From: Okeania sp. KiyG1
GTDB lineage: Bacteria > Cyanobacteriota > Cyanobacteriia > Cyanobacteriales > Microcoleaceae
Length of the DNA stretch: 64,000 nt
Assembly (NCBI RefSeq): GCF_014132355.1
Contig: NZ_BLZO01000085.1
Coordinates: 124,001-188,000, forward strand
Direction: 5' to 3'
Below the pieces are notes generated by a model that ran no database searches, was not told the origin of the DNA, and saw nothing but the letters and a program-made list of their open reading frames with translations. Position numbers and translations under genes: made by a program. Shown piece after piece: positions 47,518 through 57,645 of this stretch; the first letter of the stretch is position 1, and each line of letters starts with the position of its first letter.

Positions 47518-48144
47518 TTACTTTGTAAAATCCCCATCAGTAACCTTTGTTGGTCCTAAATATTTCCTAAGATAAGGTGAAAATACCTCATAAATTAATG
47601 TCAGTGGCTGGCCATGATGCCAAAATAAGTAATGTCGTCCCCAAAATGGTCCTAACTCTTCAAAAGCTAACTCTAATTCTCTAGAATGACCATAATAAAT
47701 TCCCTGGACATCTCGATACAATTCAGTCCGCAAACGAGCCAAACTAGCCCAAATAGGCAAAGACCGATTTTGCAAATACTCATCCACATGACTCGCTTCC
47801 CACCAAGAAGCAGCATAAGCTAGTCTTTGTCCTGAAGTTGTTCTTAACCATACCTGCCGTCGCAGTCTAGGACCAGGTACAGCATTAATTAAGTCAGGGG
47901 CATTATCAAGATTCATACCAATGGGAGACATATCAATTACATCAACTTCTGTCGGTTCAGTTGTCAAAAGTTGTAAGTGACGAGTGGGAGAGCCATCTCC
48001 AAGTAGTAATATTTGCCATGCAGGTGAAAGTTGGGAGTGGGGTAGACCTTGGCGAACTACTTTTTCTCCTCCTTGCCATAACGGATCTAGGGAGTACCAA
48101 GGCTTGGGTTGTATAATAGGACTTTTGGGTGAAATAGCAGTCAA
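47518..48144 (-). CDS. Chorismate lyase-like protein
   Basis: Probable chorismate pyruvate-lyase, the UbiC/Sll1797-type that makes 4-hydroxybenzoate for plastoquinone. 208 residues, normal length. Motifs of the family: RRQVWLRTTSGQRLAYAASWW, LPIWASLARLRTELYRDVQGI and GPFWGRHYLFWHHGQPLTLIYE (Arg, Glu and aromatic residues expected around the chorismate site). Near the N terminus, WYSLDPLWQGG. Single gene; it ends 376 bases before the unknown protein on the other strand with a family C repeat between. Confidence 0.85.
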   Translation of the reverse strand: MTAISPKSPIIQPKPWYSLDPLWQGGEKVVRQGLPHSQLSPAWQILLLGDGSPTRHLQLLTTEPTEVDVIDMSPIGMNLDNAPDLINAVPGPRLRRQVWLRTTSGQRLAYAASWWEASHVDEYLQNRSLPIWASLARLRTELYRDVQGIYYGHSRELELAFEELGPFWGRHYLFWHHGQPLTLIYEVFSPYLRKYLGPTKVTDGDFTK

Positions 48145-48219
48145 TTTTTTTCTTTACAAAACTTAACTTATTGATTTCGATCATAGCGTCCCTACTCAAT
48201 TCTTTCTACTAGCATCAAA

Positions 48220-48476
48220 ATAATTAGGGTTTGCTGATGGAAGTCTTATGGGTGAGGGTAGGAGTCAGGAGGACCGAGTCAGAATTCAGGAGGAATGAGG
48301 AATTACAGAGGATGTAGTAGGAATAATTGTTCCTCAATTTTTCTGCCCTTGTCTGCTCAAAATCCTTATATTTTCAACTTAAGGGAGCAAAAACCTTGCA
48401 CTTTTTTAGTAAACGCCTTGACTAATATCTTTAATATATAAATGCTTTTAGATTTAATCAGTAAGCCCTAATTAAA
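48220..48476. repeat. Family C element
   Basis: Starts AATTAGGGTTTGCTGATGGA, ends TTTAATCAGTAAGCCCTAATTA, with the inside words GGAGTCAGGAGGACCGAGTC and TTTGCACTTTTTTAG. Inverted ends of about 20 bases with a few mismatches. Confidence 0.65.
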
Positions 48477-48626
48477 CGAAGTAATACCAATTAAATTAAA
48501 ATCAAGACTGACAGGTATTAAGCCCTAAAATTTTACAGATATTTTGAGTATAGCTTAGTGCTAACCCCTGTACTATTAATTCTCAGACATTAAGTATGAG
48601 ACAAGAGAGATAATTTATACAAAATC

Positions 48627-50261
48627 ATGAATAAAAAACAACCATCATCCTTATGGAAATCAATGACTGACAAGGCATCAACAGTCAGAGAAAATATTGG
48701 TAAAAAAGTATCTAAAGCGGGAAAGTCGATCGGTGAAAAAGCTGCCAAAACTGCTAAAAGTAAAGCTTCAGAAATGGAAGAAATTATCAGTAATAAAACA
48801 TCAAATGTTGATAACTTTTTTAGAGAAACTGTTAAAGAATCTACCTTGGGAAAACAGCAAACTAATTCTGAATCATCGCCAGAAATAGAAAATGATTTAG
48901 AACAAGAAGAAATATATCATATCTTTGTTGCTTATCAGGTTGCTAGTCAGGGAGGTACTCAAAAAGTAACTCTTAAATCAGGTAAAAGCTATAATGTGAA
49001 AATTCGCACTAATAGTACTGAAGGTTCTACTTTACGATTAAAAAAATGCGGTTTACAAGGAAATGATGCCTTTTTAGTTTTACATACTTTTTATAATCCT
49101 GAATTTAACCTAGACCGTCGGATGAATAATTTGATAATTAATTCATCAATTTATGAAAGAAGCAAAACTAGATGTTTAGAAGCTTATAACAGAATTAATG
49201 CTGGTTTATATGTTTATGATTTAGCAGCACTCAATCTATTAGATTTTCTTGTTAACTCTTCAAATATAGATTCTTTAATTGGTTTACGCTATACAATTGC
49301 CAGTGAAAATTCGCGGTGGATAGGTATTGATAAAAGTTTGGCAGAAGTTTTAGAGTTTGCCAATTTAAGCGAAGCTAAAAAATACCAAATCAAGAGTATT
49401 TATCAATATATTAAAGCAGCAGATCCTTTGCCTAAATTAGATGATTTTCAACAGTTAAATGCAATGATTTTAAATTCAGCGATCGCTTCTGAACTAAAAA
49501 ATAAATATTTATTGGCAAGTGCTACATCAACTGGGTTAAGGATAGATATGTTAATTGTAGATTTGATTTACAATAGCCCAGAAATAAATGATAATCAGCG
49601 TCGGAAATATTTATCGTTCTATCAACAGATTAAAGAAGGTGCAAAAGTGGCAGATAATTTTATTTCAAAAAGTTTAGACGCGATAATTATTCAGGCAAAA
49701 ATTCCGAGAATATGCAAGATTGTATATCAACTTCTAAGAGAAAGATATTTTGAAATAGAAATAGAATTAGAAAGGCTAGACAGGAAAGAATTTTATTCAG
49801 TTTTTAGCAAATTCAAGAAAGTAGAACAGTTTGTCAAACAGGCAGAAAATCCAATCAAAACTACAAATAGTTTCGGGAATATTGCCATTCAGAAAGGAAT
49901 GTTAATCGAGGAAGCAGATGATGCAGTAGTTAGTGGTGGTGTTGGAGTATTAGCAGGAGTAAAAGTATTAAAAGGAGGAGAAGCTTTAATTGGGGCCGTA
50001 GGTTTAGCAGCGATCGCCTCAACTTTAGAAATGAGTACTCAGGAGAAAATTAAATTAGGAATTACTGAGGAGGGAAATTTTTCTGGGGAGGTTGCTTATA
50101 GTGGAATTATGAATGCTATTAATCAAGTTAGTTGGATAATTGGTGATGGTGGAGAAAGAAAATTAGAGCAGAAATTAGATATTTTCGGAATGTTCAAAGG
50201 TAGTCAGGATAAAAAGCAAATTTTGCAAGAATTGGAAACTAAATTGTATAGTTCAAATTAA
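48627..50261 (+). CDS. Long protein of unknown function with Lys/Ala-rich start
   Basis: 544 residues. Residues 1-75 are Lys/Ala/Ser-rich with short repeated blocks (VSKAGKSIGEKAAKTAKSKA), predicted amphipathic or disordered. A beta-like module (about 90-150, HIFVAYQVASQGGTQKVTLK, KSYNVKIR) and a long helical part follow, then a glycine-rich hydrophobic stretch (about 430-455, SGGVGVLAGVKVLKGGEALI), as in membrane-tethered or pore-like segments. I do not recognise a family. A weak AGAGAG precedes the ATG. The gene converges on the GTPase at 50786 (525 bases apart), with a partial ORF between. Confidence 0.65.
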   Translation: MNKKQPSSLWKSMTDKASTVRENIGKKVSKAGKSIGEKAAKTAKSKASEMEEIISNKTSNVDNFFRETVKESTLGKQQTNSESSPEIENDLEQEEIYHIFVAYQVASQGGTQKVTLKSGKSYNVKIRTNSTEGSTLRLKKCGLQGNDAFLVLHTFYNPEFNLDRRMNNLIINSSIYERSKTRCLEAYNRINAGLYVYDLAALNLLDFLVNSSNIDSLIGLRYTIASENSRWIGIDKSLAEVLEFANLSEAKKYQIKSIYQYIKAADPLPKLDDFQQLNAMILNSAIASELKNKYLLASATSTGLRIDMLIVDLIYNSPEINDNQRRKYLSFYQQIKEGAKVADNFISKSLDAIIIQAKIPRICKIVYQLLRERYFEIEIELERLDRKEFYSVFSKFKKVEQFVKQAENPIKTTNSFGNIAIQKGMLIEEADDAVVSGGVGVLAGVKVLKGGEALIGAVGLAAIASTLEMSTQEKIKLGITEEGNFSGEVAYSGIMNAINQVSWIIGDGGERKLEQKLDIFGMFKGSQDKKQILQELETKLYSSN

Positions 50262-50424
50262 TCAACAGTATAGGGTTTTAAAATTAGATGATTCTGTATT
50301 TATTATCCAAGATTATCAAGGTTATATTTACAGAGATGGCAGTAGTGGAAAAGTATAAATTTTAATCGAAAAAATTAGAGTAAGTAAGGGAGTAAAAGCG
50401 TCTACAAAAACAAAAATAGTTACA

Positions 50425-50778
50425 TTGAAAGATGAGCAAATTTTAGATAAATTAAATTCTCTACAGGTAGCAGATGAAGTATATGTGTTTGAGAGTTTAA
50501 AGAAAGTTGATGATGTTAATAGTCTGAATTTTCCTGTTTCAAATAATTATTTATGGCCGATATGCTTAGAGGGGGAAAGGTTGATATTTCATGCTGCTAG
50601 ATTAGAGCAATTAGAAGTAGGAAATAGATACGGAACGGGACAATTAATAGTTATGAAGTTAGTTATTAAGAAATTTTTTATCGATAAACCCCCTTCAATA
50701 ATTCAAAGGGGTTATGAGATTACAGTGTGTTACAGATGGCCTGTTTATAATGACTTCAGCTTGCGTTTGAGAGTTTAG
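50425..50778 (+). CDS. ORF of unknown function, possibly a fragment
   Basis: 117 codons starting with TTG; no Shine-Dalgarno seen. The same frame is open upstream to a TAA at 50356-50358 and, before that stop, reads coding-like (VLKLDDSVFIIQDYQGYIYR, DGSSGKV) back to about 50257, so this may be the end of a gene broken by one nonsense codon. Product: LEGERLIFHAARLEQLEVGN and a beta-rich C terminus. Not recognised. Confidence 0.4.
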   Translation: MKDEQILDKLNSLQVADEVYVFESLKKVDDVNSLNFPVSNNYLWPICLEGERLIFHAARLEQLEVGNRYGTGQLIVMKLVIKKFFIDKPPSIIQRGYEITVCYRWPVYNDFSLRLRV

Positions 50779-50785
50779 GCTGTAC

Positions 50786-51931
50786 CTAGTCAGCAAAGCC
50801 TTTGAAATAAGAGGGATCTACTGCAAATGTCGGAATAGGCTCACCTTCACGCCGAGCCTTAGCACACTTAATTAGGTAATCATTGACTAAATTTCCAACT
50901 GCTTCAGTCAAACTAAACGCTAATCCAGATTGAATAACCGTACCCAACCCTGGAATTAATTTAGTCAAACTTGTTGCAAGCATTGTACCTGCTACTTGAG
51001 AAATCATAGGAGCAAAATAAGCTTTTACTCCTTCTTCAGTAAAACCGTACAATACAGTTAAAGATGCTATCATTCCATACTGAATTCCTGTAATCCATAA
51101 AGAATCGCTAAGTGGAATAGGATCAGCAGCAGCTACTGCTGCAGCTACTGCTGCTGTATGAATGATAGTTTGGGCCTTTCCCTGTTTGGATTCTAAATCA
51201 ATTAATTGTGCATTCATAATAGCTTCCTTATAGGCATCAGGCATCATTTTTATAGTTAGATTTAGTAATTTTTTGAGTTGCTTTTGGCTTTGTTTCTTTT
51301 TTTCACTTTCTATAGCCTCTGAATAGCCAGAAGTGGTAGATTTTAAACTATCATCATCATCATCATTTAGAAAGTCTAATGCCTCATAAGGTTCTGGTAT
51401 ATAAACAAAAACTGGAATAATTTTTTCTTTTGAAATATTTGCATCTGTCAATGTTTTAATCATCTCTTCAAGTTGTTTTTTACTCGTTCTGTCTACTTGA
51501 GTAATAATAGTAATGATATTTTTAAAACTCTTAATAAAATCAGTATCTGACTCTGTTACTCTTGCCAACGGCCCATGAATAGTATACCAAATCATATGAA
51601 TAGAACTATCAGGATTATTTTCTTTTGCTTTTATCCATTTTTTAGTTTCTTCTGTTAGCTCACTTTGAGCTTTATCATGTTCAAAACCTTTAGAATCCCA
51701 AACGTTAATATTAGGATTTTTATATTTTTCAAACCCTTGAGTCATTGGTTTACCATGACCAATTAACTTATCATCTACAGTATCTTTTCCAAATAAACTC
51801 TGAATTATTGAAGTCTTTCCAGTTCCCGTATAACCACAAACAAGTATATTAGGTACAGCTTGTTTTTCTTTTTCTTTAAAATACTTTTCCAAAAAATCCT
51901 TAAGATTCTCAGAGCTATAGCTTCCGTTCAT
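50786..51931 (-). CDS. Membrane-associated GTPase
   Basis: 381 residues. GTPase motifs: Walker A GYTGTGKTS (about residue 34), G2-like GKPMTQG, G3 WDSKGFE, and TQVD where NKxD is typical, so G4 is non-canonical (guanine specificity less certain). The C-terminal third is hydrophobic: AAAVAAADPIPLSDSLWITG, GTMLATSLTKLIPGLGTVIQ and FSLTEAVGNLVNDYLI, with the AAAxxPxPxSDxLxIT pattern of the DUF697-type membrane domain of Era-like GTPases. Likely roles are membrane remodelling or stress. Transcribed away from the satellite-like array, which lies 363 bases upstream of the ATG and holds its probable promoter region. Confidence 0.8.
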   Translation of the reverse strand: MNGSYSSENLKDFLEKYFKEKEKQAVPNILVCGYTGTGKTSIIQSLFGKDTVDDKLIGHGKPMTQGFEKYKNPNINVWDSKGFEHDKAQSELTEETKKWIKAKENNPDSSIHMIWYTIHGPLARVTESDTDFIKSFKNIITIITQVDRTSKKQLEEMIKTLTDANISKEKIIPVFVYIPEPYEALDFLNDDDDDSLKSTTSGYSEAIESEKKKQSQKQLKKLLNLTIKMMPDAYKEAIMNAQLIDLESKQGKAQTIIHTAAVAAAVAAADPIPLSDSLWITGIQYGMIASLTVLYGFTEEGVKAYFAPMISQVAGTMLATSLTKLIPGLGTVIQSGLAFSLTEAVGNLVNDYLIKCAKARREGEPIPTFAVDPSYFKGFAD

Positions 51932-52293
51932 ATATTAATATCCTAAGTTAATATTCTAAGTATTATCAAAACAGTGAGAAGTACGAAGTTTAAATTATTA
52001 CAGGCTTTTTGAAAATATTGACCTGTTAAATGTCAATTTTTCATCCATAATACATCCAAATGAAAAAGTTAAAAGTGTAATAATTTTACTATCATAACTT
52101 ACGGAGGGGATTCCGAAAATCTGGTTTTTTCGTAAACCCATTAAACATCAATCATGCTAATAAGCTAAAGTGTTAAATTATTTAGTTCAACAATTTTTTA
52201 TGTTTGAAAGACAGCTTGCAAAAAAGTTATTGTTAAAACTGCTCTAATCTTCATAAAACATAGTTTTTATCTTCTGACTATCCCCAAAAAATA

Positions 52294-52375
52294 AGCTATC
52301 GCCCCATCCCAAAAACACACCTTGAGGTATTTCTACAGCTCAAACATTAGAACAGCTATAGCACTATAGTTTTTG
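52294..52375. repeat. Direct repeat flanking the palindrome array, left copy
   Basis: About 80 bases from GCTATCGCCCCATCCCAAAA to CTATAGCACTATAGTTTT. The other copy is at 53552-53627, with about a dozen differences, including GCTATCGC here against the HIP1 form GCGATCGC there. Each ends in the imperfect palindrome CTATAGCACTATAG. Confidence 0.75.
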
Positions 52376-52376
52376 A

Positions 52377-53390
52377 TTGGAAGCTCACAAAATGTGACTG
52401 ACTGCCATGAGAAAACTATAACGTTATAGTTGAGACACTTCCACTCCCCAGTTAATCATTCTGAACGCCACCAAAAAATGGAGAGTGAGGTAGGTGAGTA
52501 GCAAAAAATCTCCCCTTTACCCATAATAATTGGAGGCTCACAAAATGTAACTGACTGCTATGAAAAAACTATAACGTTATAGTTGAGACACTTCCACTCC
52601 CCAGTTAATCATTCTGAACGCTACCAAAAAATGGAGAGTGAGGTAGGTGGAGAGCAAAAAATCTTCCCTTCACCCACAATATTTGGAGGCCCACAAAATG
52701 TGGCTGACTGCTATGAGAAAACTATAACGTTATAGTTGAGACACTTCCACTCCCCAGTTAATCATTCTGAGCGCCACCAAAAAATGGAGAGTGAGGTAGG
52801 TGAGTAGCAAAAAATCTCCCCTTTACCCATAATAATTGGAGGCTCACAAAATGTAACTGACTGCTATGAAAAAACTATAACGTTATAGTTGAGACACTTC
52901 CACTCCCCAGTTAATCATTCTGAACGCTACCAAAAAATGGAGAGTGAGGTAGGTGGAGAGCAAAAAATCTTCCCTTCACCCACAATATTTGGAGGCCCAC
53001 AAAATGTGGCTGACTGCTATGAGAAAACTATAACGTTATAGTTGAGACACTTCCACTCCCCAGTTAATCATTCTGAGCGCCACCAAAAATGGAGAGTGAG
53101 GTAGGTGAGTAGCAAAAAATCTCCCCTTTACCCATAATAATTGGAGGCTCACAAAATGTAACTGACTGCTATGAAAAAACTATAACGTTATAGTTGAGAC
53201 ACTTCCACTCCCCAGTTAATCATTCTGAGCGCCACCAAAAAATGGAGAGTGAGGTAGGTGAGTAGCAAAAAATCTCCCCTTTACCCATAATAATTGGAGG
53301 CTCACAAAATGTAACTGACTGCTATGAAAAAACTATAACGTTATAGTTAAGATACTTCCACTCCCCAGTCAATCATTCTGAGCGTTACCA
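52377..53390. repeat. Satellite-like tandem array, seven units of 153 bp with central palindrome
   Basis: The 18-bp perfect palindrome AACTATAACGTTATAGTT occurs at 52414, 52567, 52720, 52873, 53026, 53178 and 53331: spacing 153 five times (counting the last one), 152 once. Between them each unit repeats GAGACACTTCCACTCCCCAG, ATTCTGAACGC, AAAAAATGGAGAGTGAGGTA and ACAAAATGT. Two subtypes alternate (…GTAACTGACTGCTATGAAA against …GTGGCTGACTGCTATGAGA), so units 2+3 and 4+5 form a 306-bp higher-order repeat. No ORF crosses it. The units are spaced too far apart and too similar for a CRISPR. Confidence 0.9.
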
Positions 53391-53551
53391 ACATAGCACT
53401 ATAGTTATTCATTAGACAGGACTTAGGTCAAAGTACTATATATAGTAGATAAAAACTATAGCACTATGGTACATATAGTGGTTTTCTCGGAAAAAATCCC
53501 TTAGTCCTGACTAGAATAATTTTCGATTATCTAGCCAGAAAAATTTGCTAG

Positions 53552-53627
53552 GCGATCGCCCCATCCCAAAAAGACAACTTGAGGTATTTCGCCTGGTCAA
53601 ACATTAAAGCTATAGCACTATAGTTTT
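53552..53627. repeat. Direct repeat flanking the palindrome array, right copy
   Basis: GCGATCGCCCCATCCCAAAA ... CTATAGCACTATAGTTTT, matching 52294-52375. Between the array end and this copy are two more partly palindromic words, CTATATATAG near 53436 and AACTATAGCACTATGG near 53455. Confidence 0.75.
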
Positions 53628-53710
53628 AATTCTCCATATCTAACATTAATTCCTGAGTCCAAAAAAGAGAAAATCAGAGGTTAAGCTAATAACCCCCGAC
53701 CATTTTCCAA

Positions 53711-53791
53711 TGCGGATGGCGAGACTCGAACTCGCAAGGCAAAGCCACACGTCCCTCAAACGTGCGCGTATACCAATTCCGCCACATCCGC
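53711..53791 (-). tRNA. tRNA-Leu(GAG)
   Basis: The minus strand folds as a class II tRNA: acceptor stem GCGGATG / CATCCGC, D arm GGCGGAATTGGTATACGC, anticodon stem CACGT / ACGTG with loop TTGAGGG (anticodon GAG), a variable arm, T arm GCGAGTTCGAGTCTCGC, and discriminator A. No CCA is encoded. Reads CUC and CUU leucine codons. Confidence 0.95.
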
Positions 53792-54018
53792 TTAAATTAG
53801 TATTAATATCCCAGAAACTAAATCAAACCTAAAAATATTCATTAGATTCGAGAATATTACCTAACAAAATATAATAGTAGCACAAAATCATGAATTTTCT
53901 ACAACAGATTTGCAAATATCTTTTTTCACCTACTTACAACCTACAACCTTCTTCATTTCATCTTCCCTAAAAAGCCAAAAAGTCTTATCCTAGCTGAATA
54001 TCTAGCGAAAAGCAGAAA

Positions 54019-55377
54019 ATGCGGTTCACTAAAATCTTAATAGCCAACCGAGGCGAAATAGCCCTACGCATTCTCCGCACCTGCGAAGAAATGGGCATAG
54101 CAACCATCGCCGTCCACTCAACAATAGACCGCCATGCTCTCCATGTGCAAATGGCGGACGAAGCAGTTTGCATTGGTGAACCCACCAGCAGCAAAAGCTA
54201 TCTCAACATTCCCAATATCATTTCAGCAGCCTTAACTCGGGATGCCTCTGCCATCCATCCAGGCTATGGCTTTCTAGCAGAAAATGCCCGATTTGCAGAA
54301 ATTTGTGCTGACCACGACATTGCCTTTATTGGCCCTTCACCAGCAGGGATTAGGGCGATGGGGGACAAATCTACAGCCAAAGAAACCATGCAAAAAGCTG
54401 GAGTTCCAACAGTTCCAGGAAGTGATGGTATTCTCACAGATGAAAAAGAAGCAGAAGCGATCGCTAAAAAAATCGGCGTTCCCCTGATGATCAAAGCCAC
54501 TGCTGGAGGAGGGGGACGAGGAATGAGACTGGTTCGCCAAGAAAACGAACTGTCCAAACTGCTTCAGGCAGCTCAAGGAGAAGCAGAAGCAGCTTTTGGT
54601 AACTCTGGAGTCTACATAGAAAAATTCATTGAACGTCCACGTCACATTGAATTTCAAATTCTAGCCGATAGTCACGGAAACGTTATTCACCTGGGAGAAA
54701 GAGACTGTTCGATTCAGCGTCGCCATCAAAAGTTACTAGAAGAAGCTCCCAGTCCAGCATTAAGTCCTAAACTACGTCATAAAATGGGAGAAGCTGCGGT
54801 AAAAGCAGCCAAGTCCATCAATTATATAGGTGCTGGCACTGTAGAATTTCTCCTAGACCAGTCTGGTGAATTCTACTTTATGGAAATGAATACTAGGATT
54901 CAAGTAGAACATCCAGTCACAGAACTAATTACAGGACTTGACTTAATTGCCGAGCAAATTAGAATTGCCCAAGGAGAGAAACTGCGACTAACCCAAAAGC
55001 AGGTAAATTTTAATGGCCATGCAATAGAATGCCGAATTAACGCTGAAGACCCAGACCATAATTTTCGCCCCCATCCTGGTCGCATTAGTGGTTATCTACC
55101 ACCGGGAGGTTTAGGAGTGAGAATGGACTCTCATGTTTATACAGACTATGAGATTCCACCTTATTATGATTCTTTGATTGGTAAATTAATAGTTTGGGGA
55201 CAAGACCGTCCTACTGCCATTCAGAGGATGAAACGCGCTCTCAGGGAATGTGCTGTGACAGGAGTTCCCACAACTATCAGCTTTCATCAAAGAATTTTAG
55301 AGACTCCGGAATTTCTGGAGGGGCAAGTATATACAAACTTTGTTGAGACTGTGATGAAACCTGAGAGTAGTAAATAA
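54019..55377 (+). CDS. accC: Biotin carboxylase subunit of acetyl-CoA carboxylase
   Basis: ATP-dependent carboxylation of biotin on BCCP, the first half-reaction of fatty-acid synthesis. 452 residues, the family's standard length. N-terminal [20 protein letters not shown]-grasp loop [34 protein letters not shown], and the carboxylation signature [24 protein letters not shown]-type site present as [18 protein letters not shown] at 54019 follows GAAAAGCAGAAA; no other cotranscribed subunit (accB) is adjacent. Confidence 0.97.
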   Translation: MRFTKILIANRGEIALRILRTCEEMGIATIAVHSTIDRHALHVQMADEAVCIGEPTSSKSYLNIPNIISAALTRDASAIHPGYGFLAENARFAEICADHDIAFIGPSPAGIRAMGDKSTAKETMQKAGVPTVPGSDGILTDEKEAEAIAKKIGVPLMIKATAGGGGRGMRLVRQENELSKLLQAAQGEAEAAFGNSGVYIEKFIERPRHIEFQILADSHGNVIHLGERDCSIQRRHQKLLEEAPSPALSPKLRHKMGEAAVKAAKSINYIGAGTVEFLLDQSGEFYFMEMNTRIQVEHPVTELITGLDLIAEQIRIAQGEKLRLTQKQVNFNGHAIECRINAEDPDHNFRPHPGRISGYLPPGGLGVRMDSHVYTDYEIPPYYDSLIGKLIVWGQDRPTAIQRMKRALRECAVTGVPTTISFHQRILETPEFLEGQVYTNFVETVMKPESSK

Positions 55378-55378
55378 G

Positions 55379-55591
55379 TAGGGCTTGCTGAATAAAAGTG
55401 TAATCAATACCTGTAAAGGCTTCCAGGGTTAAAGATTGCTGAGGGGGTGTAAGGTTTTTGGCTCAATTAGTCTCAAAATGCTCATATTTTTCCCCTGAGT
55501 ATCAGAAAATTTGGCCGTAGTAGATAGTCTAAACTGTTCCCAGTTAAGTGTTCCCTATCATCACCATCAGACTTTTGAGCGCAAGCCCTAA
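55379..55591. repeat. Family C element after accC
   Basis: Starts TAGGGCTTGCTGAATAAAAG right after the accC stop and ends TTTTGAGCGCAAGCCCTAAG; the ends are inverted repeats of about 12 bases. Also includes a CTGCCTTCTGCCTTCTGCC run just downstream (55657-55685). No gene between accC and yggT. Confidence 0.6.
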
Positions 55592-55691
55592 GTAAGTTGA
55601 CGCAAAAAAAACTAAGTATGTAACAAAAAGTAAAGTGGATCTAAAACCTCTTCCCTTCTGCCTTCTGCCTTCTGCCTCCTGCCTTCATTAG

Positions 55692-55976
55692 CTACAGCAT
55701 CATTCTCAATAAACCTTGCTGGCCCAAAAGCAACTCTCGTAATAAGCTGAAAATACCTACCCAAATAATCGGACTAATATCTACTCCACCTAGAGGAGGC
55801 ACAATTTTCCTAGTGGGGGCTAAAAATGGTTCTGTCGGCCAAAAAATCAAATTAAATGGAAGTTGATTAATATTTACCTGGGGGTACCATGTGAGAACTA
55901 TTCGGAAGATAAATAAGAAAGTCATTAACCCCAGGATAATGCCTAGAGTCCAATTAGCTAATGTCAGATAGTCCAT
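55692..55976 (-). CDS. YggT-family membrane protein
   Basis: 94 residues with two membrane helices: LANWTLGIILGLMTFLFIFR at the start and IIWVGIFSLLRELLLG at the end, joined by a loop containing TWYPQVNINQLPFNLIFWPTEPFLAPTRK. The PTEPFLxPxRKxxPP box is typical of YggT/Ycf19, a thylakoid or plasma membrane protein with a role in cell and chloroplast division or membrane organisation. No partner genes are adjacent. The start codon is ATG at 55976. Confidence 0.85.
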   Translation of the reverse strand: MDYLTLANWTLGIILGLMTFLFIFRIVLTWYPQVNINQLPFNLIFWPTEPFLAPTRKIVPPLGGVDISPIIWVGIFSLLRELLLGQQGLLRMML

Positions 55977-56089
55977 AAGACAATAAAAAAATTAAATTTA
56001 GTCAAGTAAAAATTAGCTTTAATTGATTGTATTTCAAATTATCTCAACGTTGGTTAAAGACCCGCGCTTTCCATCCTCACTTATTTACC

Positions 56090-57645
56090 TAAATAAAACG
56101 GGAGCATGAAAGCCATCGTCTTTTAAGCGATGGATGAAAGGCGAGGAGTCGGATTTTTAATCCGATGTATTTTATTCTACCGAAAAGCAACGTTGAAGGC
56201 CCCCGTGTTTGAACTGTGGGGATAAAAACAAGGGAATCGTTGAGACTAGACAACTTTAGTTGTCCTCTGTTACTATAATCGACAATAACTTTTCATTCCG
56301 CCCGTTTCAAATGTACTCTTGTCAGCAAGTTTTAGTAGGTAAAAATCCCGAATTAATTCCCATTTTAACGTTCTTGTGCGAACAGTCTCACAAGCTTACT
56401 AACATGGGAATATATTATGGTCGGCAATTATTTTTTAAGTCTCACAAAACTCTGGGCAAGTTTGACTTGGAAAAAGTTTATAAACACAACTATCATTACA
56501 AAGTTTTATATTCCCAAGCAGCACAACAAATATTGAGAACTGTAGCGGAATCATTTAGGTCTTATTATAGTCTAATTCAAGCCTACAGAGAAGGAAAAAT
56601 CTCAGACAGACCAAGGATTCCTAACTACAGAAAAAAAGGGGGAATGGCTGCAGTTAGTTATCCTGCTCAAGCATTAAAACTTAAAGGCAATCAAATCAGA
56701 GTACCATTAGGCAATACCTGTAAACGCTGGTTTGGTTTGGATTGCTTTTTAATTCATAAGCCTAGTAATCTAGCATTTTCTACTCTCAAAGAACTGAGGC
56801 TATTACCAAGAAACAAATGTTTTTATTGGGAATTTATCTATGAAAAAGAAGTAGTTAAACCTCAATTAGATCGAGACAATGTCTTAGGAATAGACCACGG
56901 TTTAAATAATTGGTTGACCTGTATATCTAATGTAGGAACAAGCTTAATTGTAGATGGGAAACAGATAAAATAAATGAATCGTTGGTACAACAAACAAGTA
57001 TCAACTCTTAAAGAAAATAAACCGACTGGATTTTGGTCAAATAAACTAGCTGCCATTACAGAAAAGCGTAACCGTCAAATTCGTGACGGTATTAATAAAG
57101 CAGCCAGAATAGTCATTAATCATTGTTTAAAAAAATCTATTGGTACAATTGTTTTTGGTTGGAATAAAGGTCAGAAAAATCAAATAGAATTAGGAAAGAA
57201 AAGTAATTCTGAGTTTGTACCAATTCCTACAGCTAGATTGAAAAAAAGAATAGCTCAATTATGTGATGAGTATGGGATTATATTTATAGAAACAGAAGAA
57301 AGCTATACAAGTATTGCTTCGTTTTTAGATGGTGACAATCTGCCTATTTATGGTGAGAAACCCAATGATTGGAAACCATCAGGAAAAAGAATCAAGCGTG
57401 GTTTGTATAGAACAGGCAATAATTGGTGTGTGAATGCAGACTGTAATGGGGCTGCAAATATCATCACAAAAGTAAGCAGAAAGCTAGGGTTAAACTTAAG
57501 CCGACTGTGTAGGGACACTTTGACTTGTCCCCAGAGAATGTATCTTTGGTCAGCTAAGAAGAAACGGAGCAACACGGATTTATCCTGTTGCGTAGTATCT
57601 GCTTAGAATCCGCGTGACTTAAGTCCGGGGAGTAGTCAATACTAA
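56090..57645. mobile_element. IS200/IS605-type element with tnpB only
   Basis: Left part 56090-56310 carries hairpin-rich sequence (GCCATCGTCTTTTAAGCGATGG at 56112-56133, and AGTCGGATTTTTAATCCGA at 56147-56165). tnpB follows at 56311-57606. The right part (GAATCCGCGTGACTTAAGTC, CCGGGGAGTAGTCAA) is a typical RE end with a hairpin. No tnpA was found, so the element moves only in trans or is dead. Ends are estimated from the hairpins. Confidence 0.65.
56311..57606 (+). pseudogene. tnpB with one in-frame stop
   Basis: 431 codons plus stop in one frame, interrupted by TAA at 56971-56973 between VDGKQIK and MNRWYNKQVSTLKENK; the usual residue there is Ser (TCA to TAA is one change). RuvC I VLGIDHGLNNWLTC, RuvC II IGTIVFGWNKGQKN and RuvC III NADCNGAANI are present, with a zinc-finger-poor C terminus (no CxxC pairs before it), so it belongs to the shorter class of TnpB than the copy at 22308. 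The chosen start is MYSCQQVLVG (56311); the frame is open 17 codons further upstream with a TTG. Related to the remnant at 33158. Confidence 0.8.

Noticed and set aside
52377-53390. CRISPR array
   Set aside because: Whole units of 153 bp are repeated nearly identically, including the parts that would be spacers; no cas genes are near.
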